A stretch of 64,000 nucleotides of DNA from Vibrio lentus (GTDB lineage Bacteria > Pseudomonadota > Gammaproteobacteria > Enterobacterales > Vibrionaceae): assembly GCF_030409755.1 (NCBI RefSeq), contig NZ_JAUFQE010000002.1:1860001-1924000 (forward strand). The letters run 5' to 3'. Position 1 is the stretch's first letter. Each line of letters starts with the position of its first letter. The notes beneath the pieces were generated by a model. It did not search any database, was not told where the DNA came from, and saw only the letters and a list, made by a program, of their open reading frames with translations. This document shows, one piece after another, positions 1-8,267 of this stretch. The position numbers were made by a program, and so were the translations under genes.

Positions 1-382
1 CCACTATTTTAAACCCATTATTCTTCACTACATCTACCTATTTATTGAGCAATTTTTGATAACGCCGCGCATTATATGGTACTTCATTCTAGGAAATCAA
101 TAGAGCTCAGTTATACATCTAATACACATAAATCTAGTATGGGTATTATTAAGCGACCTAAAATCACAAAACAAACGGCTATATCCTCTCGAATGTAAAA
201 TAATTGGATTCTACACGCCTCAAGTTGCCTATTGCTCTCACTACGTTTTTCACACGCAAAATTGTAAATAAATACATAATTGTTAAGCAAAATTGTGGAA
301 GCGGGTCTAATCTTAAAATGTAGGGAGAGCCTATTTTTCAATCGCTCATCAGTTTTGACTGGTTAACAAGGGGAATGTGACT
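1..382. other. Intergenic region at left edge
   Basis: This is an AT-rich stretch before yeaG. The short open frame on the minus strand has no ribosome-binding site or recognisable product, so I see no gene. The only signals I can support are the sigma-S-like promoter at 306-316 and the yeaG ribosome-binding site (AAGGGG, 368-373). Confidence 0.6.
306..316 (+). promoter_or_regulatory. Candidate sigma-S type -10 element for yeaG
   Basis: TCTAATCTTAA matches 9 of 11 positions of the extended sigma-S -10 sequence TCTATACTTAA. It would start transcription near 320 and give a leader of about 60 nt. No good -35 is visible, which sigma-S tolerates. In E. coli yeaGH is induced by sigma-S in stationary phase and nitrogen starvation, so the placement is sensible. 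The promoter call itself is inference. Confidence 0.4.
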
Positions 383-2317
383 ATGAGTATTTTTGACCAC
401 TATCAATCACGTTATGAAGCAGCCAAGGAAGAAGAGCTCACATTGCAAGAGTTCTTAGGGCTGTGTAAAGACGATAAAAGTGCTTACGCTAACGCTGCTG
501 AGCGCTTACTACTGGCCATCGGCGAACCGGAGGTTATAGACACCGCTCAAGACCCCCATCTAAGTCGTATTTTCTCGAACCGTGTCATATCGCGTTACAG
601 CGAGTTTAAAGATTTCTATGGCATGGAAGATGCGATTGAACAGATTGTTTCTTACCTAAAACACGCTGCACAAGGTTTAGAAGAACGTAAACAGATCCTT
701 TATCTACTTGGCCCTGTGGGCGGTGGTAAATCTTCTCTTGCTGAAAAGCTAAAAGCACTGATGCAAAAACTGCCAATCTATGTGCTGTCTGCTGATGGTG
801 AGCGAAGCCCAGTAAATGATCACCCCTTCTGTCTGTTCGACGTAAACGAAGATGGCGATCTTTTGAAGCAAGAGTACGGAATAGAGAAGCGCTACATCCG
901 CTCTATCATGTCACCTTGGGCTGCAAAACGCCTCCATGATTTCGGTGGTGATATTTCTAAATTCAAAGTCATCAAGCTGCGTCCTTCGATTCTCGACCAA
1001 GTTGCGATCGCGAAGACAGAGCCGGGTGATGAAAACAACCAAGATATCTCTTCACTTGTAGGTAAAGTCGATATTCGTAAACTTGAGCACTTCTCTCAAG
1101 ATGATCCGGATGCCTACAGCTACTCTGGTGCACTGTGTAAAGCCAACCAAGGTGTGATGGAATTTGTGGAGATGTTCAAGGCGCCAATCAAAGTCTTGCA
1201 CCCTCTACTTACGGCAACACAAGAAGGTAACTTCAACGGTACCGAAGGGCTTTCCGCTCTGCCGTTTGATGGCATGATTTTGGCTCACTCGAATGAGTCA
1301 GAGTGGCAAACATTCCGTAATAACAAGAACAACGAAGCCTTCCTTGACCGTGTGTACATTGTAAAAGTCCCTTACTGTCTACGCGTCTCTGAAGAAGTGA
1401 AGATCTACCAGAAATTGCTTGAGCACAGTGAACTCTCAAATGCACCATGTTCACCAAGTACACTCGCTCTGCTATCGCAATTCAGCATCCTTTCGAGACT
1501 GAAAGAGCCTGAAAACTCTTCTCTGTTCTCAAAAATGCGTGTTTACGATGGTGAGACTCTAAAAGACACCGATCCAAAAGCGAAGAGTTACCAAGAATAC
1601 CGAGATTATGCTGGCGTTGACGAAGGCATGTCTGGACTATCAACGCGTTTCGCCTTTAAGATTCTGTCTCGCGTGTTCAACTTCGACCAAGCCGAAGTGG
1701 CGGCAAACCCGGTTCACTTGTTCTACGTTATTGAACAACAGATCGAACGTGAGCAGTTCCCTCAAGAAACCGCTGAGAAGTATCTTGAGTTCTTGAAAGG
1801 ATACCTAGTACCGCGTTACGTAGAATTCATTGGTAAAGAAATTCAGACCGCTTACCTAGAGTCTTACTCTGAGTACGGACAGAATATCTTCGACCGTTAC
1901 GTCACTTACGCTGACTTCTGGATTCAAGACCAAGAGTACCGTGATCCAGAAACCGGACAGCTATTTGACCGTGCTTCTCTGAATGGTGAACTTGAGAAAA
2001 TCGAGAAAACAGCTGGTATCAGTAACCCTAAAGACTTCCGAAATGAGATTGTGAACTTCGTGCTTCGTGCCAAAGCCAACAATAACGGTCAAAACCCAGT
2101 TTGGACGAGCTACGAGAAACTGCGCACTGTGATTGAGAAGAAAATGTTCTCCAACACAGAAGAGCTACTTCCTGTTATTTCGTTCAATGCTAAGACCTCA
2201 ACGGATGATCAGAAAAAACACGACGACTTCGTTGCTCGTATGATGGAAAAAGGCTACACCGAGAAACAAGTGAGACTGCTATCCGAGTGGTACCTAAGAG
2301 TTCGTAAATCCTCATAA
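383..2317 (+). CDS. yeaG: PrkA-family serine protein kinase YeaG
   Basis: This is a cytoplasmic AAA+/PrkA serine kinase of the YeaG family, linked in E. coli to survival of stationary phase and nitrogen starvation. The protein follows E. coli YeaG closely from the first residues and has the usual length (644 aa). The P-loop GPVGGGKS lies at about residues 110-117 in the N-terminal AAA domain, and the C-terminal half carries the kinase-like PrkA domain. I chose ATG 383 over the in-frame GTG at 377 because AAGGGG sits 9 nt upstream and homologues start here. It is the first gene of yeaG-yeaH-ycgB, followed by a 100-bp gap with an mRNA hairpin. The family is certain; the substrate is unknown. 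Confidence 0.95.
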   Translation: MSIFDHYQSRYEAAKEEELTLQEFLGLCKDDKSAYANAAERLLLAIGEPEVIDTAQDPHLSRIFSNRVISRYSEFKDFYGMEDAIEQIVSYLKHAAQGLEERKQILYLLGPVGGGKSSLAEKLKALMQKLPIYVLSADGERSPVNDHPFCLFDVNEDGDLLKQEYGIEKRYIRSIMSPWAAKRLHDFGGDISKFKVIKLRPSILDQVAIAKTEPGDENNQDISSLVGKVDIRKLEHFSQDDPDAYSYSGALCKANQGVMEFVEMFKAPIKVLHPLLTATQEGNFNGTEGLSALPFDGMILAHSNESEWQTFRNNKNNEAFLDRVYIVKVPYCLRVSEEVKIYQKLLEHSELSNAPCSPSTLALLSQFSILSRLKEPENSSLFSKMRVYDGETLKDTDPKAKSYQEYRDYAGVDEGMSGLSTRFAFKILSRVFNFDQAEVAANPVHLFYVIEQQIEREQFPQETAEKYLEFLKGYLVPRYVEFIGKEIQTAYLESYSEYGQNIFDRYVTYADFWIQDQEYRDPETGQLFDRASLNGELEKIEKTAGISNPKDFRNEIVNFVLRAKANNNGQNPVWTSYEKLRTVIEKKMFSNTEELLPVISFNAKTSTDDQKKHDDFVARMMEKGYTEKQVRLLSEWYLRVRKSS

Positions 2318-2323
2318 CCAAAC

Positions 2324-2356
2324 TGTACTGAGCTGTTCAAGTGAGCAGCTCGTACA
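2324..2356 (+). other. Intercistronic hairpin between yeaG and yeaH
   Basis: A 9-bp stem (2330-2338 with 2343-2351, one G-U pair, 4-nt loop) is extended by a 5-bp outer stem across a one-base bulge. No T-run follows, so it is not an intrinsic terminator. It may be an mRNA processing or stability element that sets the kinase apart from the downstream genes. Confidence 0.5.
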
Positions 2357-2417
2357 AACCAATAACTCTTACAACCTATAAAAGTAGGATCGCGACATCA
2401 GCTGAGAGGGAGTTCTT

Positions 2418-3689
2418 ATGGCACAATTTATCGATCGGAGGCTCAATGGCAAAAATAAGAGTGCTGTAAATAGACAGCGCTTCTTAAGACGCCATAAAGA
2501 GCAAATCAAAGAATCTGTGGCCGATGCAGTTAACCGACGCTCAATCACCAATACTGAAACGGGTGAAGACGTTACTATTCCTCATAAAGACATCAAAGAG
2601 CCTAGCTTTCATCAAGGCCAAGGCGGCGTAAGAGAACGTGTTCATCCAGGTAATGACCAGTTCATCACGGGTGACAAGATCGAACGCCCTAAAGGTGGTG
2701 GTCAAGGTGGCGGTTCAGGTCAAGGTGATGCGAGCCCTGATGGCGAAGGCCAAGACGAATTTACTTTCCAAATATCAAAGGATGAGTACCTAGACATTCT
2801 CTTTGAGGATTTGGCACTCCCTAATCTTGAAAAAAATCAGGTCAACAAAATCACTGAATGGAAGATACACCGCTCCGGTTACCAAAGTGCGGGGATTCCA
2901 TCCAATATCGCTATTGTCCGCTCTCTACAACAATCTCTCGCTCGAAGAACGGCGATGACGGCGGGCAGAAAGCGTGAATTAAATACTCTAATGGAGCAGC
3001 TCGACCAAGTTAAAATGACTGAGCCTGCACAACCCTTTGAAGAAACACGTCTAAAAGAAGAGATCGCCGAACTGCGTAAACGCATTGAGAGCGTGCCATT
3101 CATTGACACTTTCGATTTACGTTACAAAAATTACGAGAAGCGCCCTATTCCATCCAGCCAAGCGGTAATGTTCTGTCTAATGGATGTATCGGGCTCAATG
3201 GATCAAGCAACCAAAGACATCGCTAAGCGCTTTTATGTGTTGCTCTACCTGTTCTTGAACCGTACTTATGAAAACGTCGATGTAGTGTTTATTCGTCACC
3301 ATACTCAGGCTAAAGAAGTCGACGAACATGAGTTCTTCTACTCGCAAGAAACTGGCGGCACCATCGTTTCTAGTGCACTGAAACTAATGAAAGAAATTGT
3401 CGCAGATCGTTATCCTGCTAATGAGTGGAATATCTACGCAGCACAAGCTTCTGATGGAGATAACTGGGCTGATGACTCGCCTCGCTGTAAAGAATTGCTG
3501 GTCAATACACTATTGCCGACTTGCCAATATTACTCTTACATCGAGATTACGCGCCGTTCACACCAAACGCTTTGGCACGAGTACGAGAAGCTAGAAGCGA
3601 GCTTCGATAACTTCGCCATGAAGAACATTAAAACGGTGGATGATATTTTTCCTGTGTTTAGAGAACTGTTCCAGAAAGAGACAGCGTAA
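2418..3689 (+). CDS. yeaH: YeaH/YhbH family protein (UPF0229), VWA-like
   Basis: This 423-aa protein belongs to the UPF0229 family, which almost always sits next to a PrkA kinase. The N-terminal third is charged and rich in Gly and Gln ([11 protein letters not shown] near residue 100), probably disordered. The C-terminal half is a von Willebrand A-like fold with a MIDAS-type DVSGS motif at about residue 255 that would bind a divalent metal. A GGAG-like ribosome-binding site (GAGGGAG) precedes the ATG. The stop lies 11 bp before ycgB, so the two genes are co-transcribed. Family assignment is firm; the biochemical role is not known, and a link to the YeaG kinase is inferred from the conserved neighbourhood. 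Confidence 0.93.
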   Translation: MAQFIDRRLNGKNKSAVNRQRFLRRHKEQIKESVADAVNRRSITNTETGEDVTIPHKDIKEPSFHQGQGGVRERVHPGNDQFITGDKIERPKGGGQGGGSGQGDASPDGEGQDEFTFQISKDEYLDILFEDLALPNLEKNQVNKITEWKIHRSGYQSAGIPSNIAIVRSLQQSLARRTAMTAGRKRELNTLMEQLDQVKMTEPAQPFEETRLKEEIAELRKRIESVPFIDTFDLRYKNYEKRPIPSSQAVMFCLMDVSGSMDQATKDIAKRFYVLLYLFLNRTYENVDVVFIRHHTQAKEVDEHEFFYSQETGGTIVSSALKLMKEIVADRYPANEWNIYAAQASDGDNWADDSPRCKELLVNTLLPTCQYYSYIEITRRSHQTLWHEYEKLEASFDNFAMKNIKTVDDIFPVFRELFQKETA

Positions 3690-3700
3690 GGGGGCTTGCC

Positions 3701-5263
3701 ATGACAGCGAAATCAAACGTTGCAGAAAAAGACAAAGCGACACAGAAGAGAAACGACAAGATGCTGCCTGATGGTCCAGATTGGACGTTCAACCTCTTAG
3801 AGCAATATCACGTAGAAATTAAGCGTGTGGCGCAGCATTACCGCTTAGACACTTATCCGAACCAGATTGAAGTGATTACCTCTGAGCAGATGATGGATGC
3901 TTACTCCAGTATTGGTATGCCCATCAATTACAACCACTGGTCTTTTGGTAAGAAGTTCATCCAGACAGAACAAAACTACAAACACGGCCAAATGGGCTTG
4001 GCGTACGAAATCGTGATCAATTCAGATCCGTGTATCGCTTACTTAATGGAAGAGAACACGGTCACCATGCAGGCGCTGGTAATGGCTCACGCTTGTTATG
4101 GCCACAACTCTTTCTTTAAAGGCAACTACCTGTTCCAAACTTGGACTGATGCAAGCTCGATTATCGACTATCTATTGTTCGCGAAAAAATACATTACTGA
4201 TTGCGAAGAAAAATACGGTGTAGCTGAAGTCGAGAAACTTCTCGATTCTTGTCATGCTCTCATGAACTACGGCGTAGACAGATACAAACGCCCAGAGAAG
4301 ATTTCCATTGCGGAAGAAACCGCAAGACAAGAAGAACGTGAAGCGTATCTGCAATCTCAAGTGAACGAACTTTGGAGAACGGTTCCTCAGAACAAAAGTA
4401 AGGAAGAAGAAACCAAGATACGTTTCCCTAGTGAACCTCAAGAAAACATTCTCTACTTTATTGAGAAGAACGCCCCACTGCTTGAACCTTGGCAACGTGA
4501 GTGTGTTCGTATTGTTCGCAAGGTAAGCCAATACTTCTATCCTCAGAAACAAACTCAAGTAATGAATGAGGGCTGGGCAACCTTCTGGCATTACACCATT
4601 CTTAACCACCTTTACGACGAAGGCTTGGTGAGTGATAAGTTCATCTTAGAGTTCCTACACAGTCACACCAGTGTGGTTGCTCAACCCGCCTACAACAGCC
4701 CTTATTTCAGTGGGATAAATCCTTATGCACTTGGCTTTGCGATGTTTAGAGATATCCGACGCATCTGCGAAGAGCCCACCGATGAAGATAAAGAGTGGTT
4801 CCCTGAATTAGCCGGAAGTGATTGGTTAGAAGCCGTGCACTTTGCGATGCACAACTTCAAAGATGAAAGCTTCATCAGCCAATACCTTTCTCCAAAAATC
4901 ATTCGTGACTTTAAGCTGTTCTCAGTACTCGACGACGACCGTAAAAATACCATTGAAGTCAGTGCGATTCACGATGATCCTGGCTATCGCCTGATTAGAG
5001 AAAAGCTCGCGGCGCAGTACAATCTAAGCAACCTTGAACCGAATATTCAGGTGTTTAATGTCGATGTTCGTGGTGATCGCTCAATGACACTGCAATATGT
5101 GCCTCATGACCGTATCCCGCTAGATAAAGGCTACGATGAAGTATTAAAACATCTTTATCGCTTATGGGGCTTTGATGTGATTTTGGAAGAGCTCAAAGAC
5201 ACAGGTCATAGAGAAATATTGACCACCTGTCCGAAACGAAATGATTATGGAGCCAAGATTTAA
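3701..5263 (+). CDS. ycgB: SpoVR family protein YcgB
   Basis: This is a 520-aa cytoplasmic SpoVR-family protein, related to the Bacillus protein needed for spore cortex formation and to E. coli YcgB of the sigma-S regulon. Family signatures are visible along the length, including an N-terminal GPDWTF segment and the NEGWATFWHY motif in the middle, where His and Glu residues could be catalytic or metal-binding. AAGGGGG lies 6 nt before the ATG. It is the last gene of the yeaG-yeaH-ycgB trio, an arrangement shared by many gammaproteobacteria, and ends at a strong bidirectional terminator. The molecular function is not established for any member. Confidence 0.93.
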   Translation: MTAKSNVAEKDKATQKRNDKMLPDGPDWTFNLLEQYHVEIKRVAQHYRLDTYPNQIEVITSEQMMDAYSSIGMPINYNHWSFGKKFIQTEQNYKHGQMGLAYEIVINSDPCIAYLMEENTVTMQALVMAHACYGHNSFFKGNYLFQTWTDASSIIDYLLFAKKYITDCEEKYGVAEVEKLLDSCHALMNYGVDRYKRPEKISIAEETARQEEREAYLQSQVNELWRTVPQNKSKEEETKIRFPSEPQENILYFIEKNAPLLEPWQRECVRIVRKVSQYFYPQKQTQVMNEGWATFWHYTILNHLYDEGLVSDKFILEFLHSHTSVVAQPAYNSPYFSGINPYALGFAMFRDIRRICEEPTDEDKEWFPELAGSDWLEAVHFAMHNFKDESFISQYLSPKIIRDFKLFSVLDDDRKNTIEVSAIHDDPGYRLIREKLAAQYNLSNLEPNIQVFNVDVRGDRSMTLQYVPHDRIPLDKGYDEVLKHLYRLWGFDVILEELKDTGHREILTTCPKRNDYGAKI

Positions 5264-5351
5264 TGCTAATCACAATAAGTAAGTGATTGGTATAAGACTC
5301 CGCTCCCCCTACAACATAGTGGTTAAACCCGCTCGGAAGTGGAGCAATAAA

Positions 5352-5390
5352 AAAGCGCATAAGTCTGATGACTTATGCGCTTTCTTTTTT
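5352..5390. terminator. Bidirectional terminator, ycgB / sohB
   Basis: A 14-bp perfect stem (5352-5365 with 5370-5383) with a TGAT loop is flanked by A- and T-rich tracts on both sides, between two convergent genes. Confidence 0.9.
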
Positions 5391-5456
5391 AAGGCTCAAA
5401 CATCTTCAACAGGTACTAAACCTAGAACTAGATATTAGAGGCAAAACTAAATAAGC

Positions 5457-6524
5457 TTAAACAATCGGCTTTTGACCGCGTTCAATCAGCTTCATCAGCA
5501 CGCTGTCTGCAGATTTACCTGCAACGCCTGCTAGCTTATCTGACAGTTTTTTCTTTTGTACGTAGTGAATCGCTAGAACCGTCTTGTCCTTACATGCCGC
5601 TACGACTAAATCATCAGAAGTGCTAATCTCATCCACCAGCCCAAGTTCATGCGCTTGTGTACCAAACCAGTGCTCACCCGTTGCTACTTTTTCAAGATCT
5701 AGCGCAGGTCGATGGTCACGAATGAAGTCCTTAAACAAACCATGAGTTTCCTCTAGCTCTTCTTTAAACTTCTCGCGTGCTTTATCACTGTTCTCACCAA
5801 ACATAGTAAGCGTGCGTTTGTACTCACCTGCCGTTAGCTGTTCGAATTCAATGTCGTGCTTTTTAAGCAGTTTGTTGAAGTTTGGCAGTTGAGCGATAAC
5901 ACCAATAGAACCAACAATAGCAAAAGGTGCAGATACAATTTTGTCTGCGATACATGCCATCATATAACCGCCACTTGCTGCGACTTTGTCTACCGAGATA
6001 GTCAGAGGCAGACCTGCTGCTTTGATACGATCAAGCTGAGAAGATGCCAAACCATAGCCGTGAACCATACCACCGCCAGACTCAAGCTTAAGCAACACTT
6101 CGTCACCTTCGCGAGCCACAGCCAAAACCGCCGTCACCTCTTCACGTAGAGAAGCCACTTCTTTAGCATCAATGCTGCCGTTAAAATCAAGAACGAAGAG
6201 GTGTGGTTCACGCTTGCTATCAAGCTCACCCTCTTTCGCTGCTTTCTTCACTTCTTTGCCACGTGATTTTACTTTTTCTTTTTCCGCTTTCTTTTCTGCT
6301 TTATCACGTGCTTTGATGAAAGCATCATCATGCAAATGGTGCTCTAGTTGTTCAATCGTTTGTTTGTGGTGCTCAGATAGGTTCGTGATTTCCAGCTCAC
6401 CTTTAATTGCGCTTGATTTTCCACCCACAGATTTAGCTATCACTAAAATTGCAATGATGGCGATTACAACGGTCGCAATCTTGGCTAAAAACAAGCCGTA
6501 GTCCAACAAAAATTCCAATGTCAT
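5457..6524 (-). CDS. sohB: Inner-membrane serine protease SohB (peptidase S49)
   Basis: This 355-aa protein is a SohB-type signal-peptide-peptidase A relative that would cleave peptides at the inner membrane, facing the periplasm. An N-terminal membrane helix (about residues 8-30) is followed by a charged Lys/Glu-rich linker and then the S49 protease domain from about residue 105. The segment KVAASGGYMMA holds the predicted nucleophilic serine. E. coli SohB (349 aa) is almost the same length. E. coli sohB was found as a multicopy suppressor of a degP (htrA) mutant. It is monocistronic here, diverging from yciK with about 137 bp between the starts. Confidence 0.93.
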   Translation of the reverse strand: MTLEFLLDYGLFLAKIATVVIAIIAILVIAKSVGGKSSAIKGELEITNLSEHHKQTIEQLEHHLHDDAFIKARDKAEKKAEKEKVKSRGKEVKKAAKEGELDSKREPHLFVLDFNGSIDAKEVASLREEVTAVLAVAREGDEVLLKLESGGGMVHGYGLASSQLDRIKAAGLPLTISVDKVAASGGYMMACIADKIVSAPFAIVGSIGVIAQLPNFNKLLKKHDIEFEQLTAGEYKRTLTMFGENSDKAREKFKEELEETHGLFKDFIRDHRPALDLEKVATGEHWFGTQAHELGLVDEISTSDDLVVAACKDKTVLAIHYVQKKKLSDKLAGVAGKSADSVLMKLIERGQKPIV

Positions 6525-6661
6525 ATCCCCTATTGTATGAATTAGTGTATTGTAACCATCTTGTCACGATTACCAAGAATTTCTCATCATTCCTGCGGTT
6601 ATCTGTGTGATTAAACATCAATGGAATGACGAACATAATAAAAGAAAGAAGGATAAGCACA

Positions 6662-7402
6662 GTGGATTACCCAATCTCTACAGATGCCCTCAAAGATAAA
6701 GTAATTTTGGTTACAGGTGCCGGTGCTGGCATTGGTCGCCAAGCCGCACTAAGTTTCGCTCAACATGGTGCGACTGTTATTCTGTTAGGCCGCAATGTCA
6801 AAAACCTTGAATTAATTTACGACGAAATCGAAAGCGCTGGTTACCCACAGCCTGCGATTATCCCATTGGATTTAAAAGGTGCGACAAAACAGAACTACAT
6901 CGACATGGCTGAAACCATTGAATCACAGTTTGGTCGTTTAGATGGTCTACTGCATAACGCAGGTGTACTTGGCACGCTAAGTCCATTTGATCAAATCGAT
7001 GAAGAGACGTTTGATGGCGTCATGCAAATCAACGTTAAAGCTGAATTTCTAATGACTCAAGCGTTACTGCCTGTCATTAAGAAAGCGGAAGCGGGTCGTA
7101 TTGTCTTTACCTCTTCAACGGTTGGTCACTCTGGTCGTGCGTTCTGGGGCACTTACGCGATTTCAAAGTTTGCTACAGAAGGCATGATGCAGATCTTAGC
7201 CGATGAGCTTGAAGGTACCGATATCCGTGTTAATGCGATTAACCCAGGCGGTACTCAAACACGCATGCGTGCAAAAGCGTACCCAGGTGAAGATGCGAAC
7301 AAACTAAAAACGCCACTCGACATCATCCCGCTGTATCTACACTTAATGAACCCAAGTGTGACAGACATTCATGGCCAATGTATCGACGCTCAACCTAAGT
7401 AG
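6662..7402 (+). CDS. yciK: YciK-family short-chain oxidoreductase
   Basis: This is a short-chain dehydrogenase/reductase of about 246 aa that aligns with E. coli YciK throughout. The Rossmann cofactor motif TGAGAGIG is near the N-terminus, HNAG lies near residue 93, and the catalytic Ser and the Tyr-x-x-x-Lys motif (YAISK) lie near 147-164. I prefer the GTG start at 6662: it has GAAGGA about 9 nt upstream and yields the short N-terminus seen in homologues, whereas ATG 6626 has no clear ribosome-binding site. The substrate is unknown. In E. coli yciK sits next to btuR; here the btuR homologue is 34 kb away. Confidence 0.88.
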   Translation: MDYPISTDALKDKVILVTGAGAGIGRQAALSFAQHGATVILLGRNVKNLELIYDEIESAGYPQPAIIPLDLKGATKQNYIDMAETIESQFGRLDGLLHNAGVLGTLSPFDQIDEETFDGVMQINVKAEFLMTQALLPVIKKAEAGRIVFTSSTVGHSGRAFWGTYAISKFATEGMMQILADELEGTDIRVNAINPGGTQTRMRAKAYPGEDANKLKTPLDIIPLYLHLMNPSVTDIHGQCIDAQPK

Positions 7403-7425
7403 TTGATATTATAACCAATAACAAG

Positions 7426-7451
7426 AAGTCGCTTTAATAGCGGCTTTTTTT
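7426..7451 (+). terminator. yciK terminator
   Basis: A 7-bp stem with one G-U pair (7426-7432 with 7440-7446) is followed by a run of T residues. Confidence 0.8.
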
Positions 7452-7504
7452 GTATATAAATCAACCATCTAGCAGTTGGTTCACCGAATTTTCGTCATTT
7501 CTCT

Positions 7505-7532
7505 TTGCATCTTTTTCATTGTTAAATATACT
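7505..7532 (+). promoter_or_regulatory. imuA promoter
   Basis: TTGCAT (7505-7510) and TATACT (7527-7532) are separated by 16 bp and predict a start near 7539. That gives a leader of only about 18 nt. The -10 overlaps the first two bases of the LexA box. Sequence match only. Confidence 0.55.
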
Positions 7533-7546
7533 GTATAAATATACAG
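7531..7546 (+). promoter_or_regulatory. LexA (SOS) box of the imu cassette
   Basis: CTGTATAAATATACAG is a perfect palindrome of the gammaproteobacterial LexA form CTGT-N8-ACAG. It overlaps the predicted -10 and start site, and its last two bases belong to the AGG ribosome-binding site of imuA. LexA bound here would block transcription of imuA-imuB-dnaE2 until DNA damage. Confidence 0.9.
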
Positions 7547-7556
7547 GTATTTAATT

Positions 7557-8264
7557 ATGCATGAACTAATAAAAAACTTACAAGACCGCCAGTTAATCTG
7601 GAAAGGATTACAATCAACAACGCAAGGAAGTACCACTTCGACAGGCTATCCTCAATTGGATAAACAGCTTGATGGAGGCTTCCCGACGCACGGCGTTATT
7701 GAGGTTGAATCACAACAAGGGATCGGCGAACTTCGTCTACTCACGCCTTATTTAGCTCAACAAAACTCACAGAAATTGGCCATTTTCATCAATCCACCAG
7801 GGAAGATCTGTGCTGAGTATTTCAACGGCCAAAACATTCCACTAGATAACATCCTAGTCATCCAACCTCAACGTGATCTCGATGCATTGTGGGCCGCAGA
7901 GCAGTGCCTCAAAAGTGGTGCCTGCCATTGTGTTTTGCTATGGGGAGCGGATCTAGAAATACACCAAACCAAGCGCCTGCAAGCGGCAAGCGAAACGGGC
8001 AAGTGCCTGCAGTTTCATTTTAAAACCACCAGCCATAATCAGTTATCCCTACCCGTATCTTTAAGCATGAAGCTGTCTTCTCACACCCAAGGGTTAAAGG
8101 TTGAAGTCACGAAAAGAAAAGGCAGCTGGTCGTATGGCAGCTTTGTTCTGGACATGAGCCAGAACTGGCCGTTACTCACAGAAAAAGTCATCAATGAAAA
8201 CAATTCGACTCACGCTTTGTCTGGTAACACAGTGCTGGCTTTTCCTATTGCGAATCAAGGCTAA
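7557..8264 (+). CDS. imuA: ImuA, translesion synthesis accessory protein
   Basis: This 235-aa RecA/SulA-like protein is the first gene of the imuA-imuB-dnaE2 mutagenesis cassette. The fold signature GYPQLDKQLDGGFPTHGVIEV is like the start of a RecA core and is followed by a degenerate P-loop (ESQQGIGELRL) that lacks the usual Lys-Thr/Ser, so ATP binding is doubtful. In Caulobacter, Mycobacterium (as ImuA') and other bacteria this protein is needed for DnaE2-dependent damage mutagenesis and contacts ImuB. The start is set by the ATG right after the LexA box and AGG. Its stop is 3 bp from imuB, so translation is probably coupled. Confidence 0.9.
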   Translation: MHELIKNLQDRQLIWKGLQSTTQGSTTSTGYPQLDKQLDGGFPTHGVIEVESQQGIGELRLLTPYLAQQNSQKLAIFINPPGKICAEYFNGQNIPLDNILVIQPQRDLDALWAAEQCLKSGACHCVLLWGADLEIHQTKRLQAASETGKCLQFHFKTTSHNQLSLPVSLSMKLSSHTQGLKVEVTKRKGSWSYGSFVLDMSQNWPLLTEKVINENNSTHALSGNTVLAFPIANQG

Positions 8265-8267
8265 CGT

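Noticed and set aside
111..341. 76-aa minus-strand frame at the left edge
   Set aside because: No ribosome-binding site, odd composition, and it covers the likely yeaG promoter.
4172..4609. 145-aa minus-strand frame inside ycgB
   Set aside because: It lies wholly within a well-supported gene on the other strand and looks like no known protein.
6433..6660. 75-aa minus-strand frame over the sohB start
   Set aside because: No ribosome-binding site; it overlaps the membrane-anchor codons of sohB and the yciK leader.
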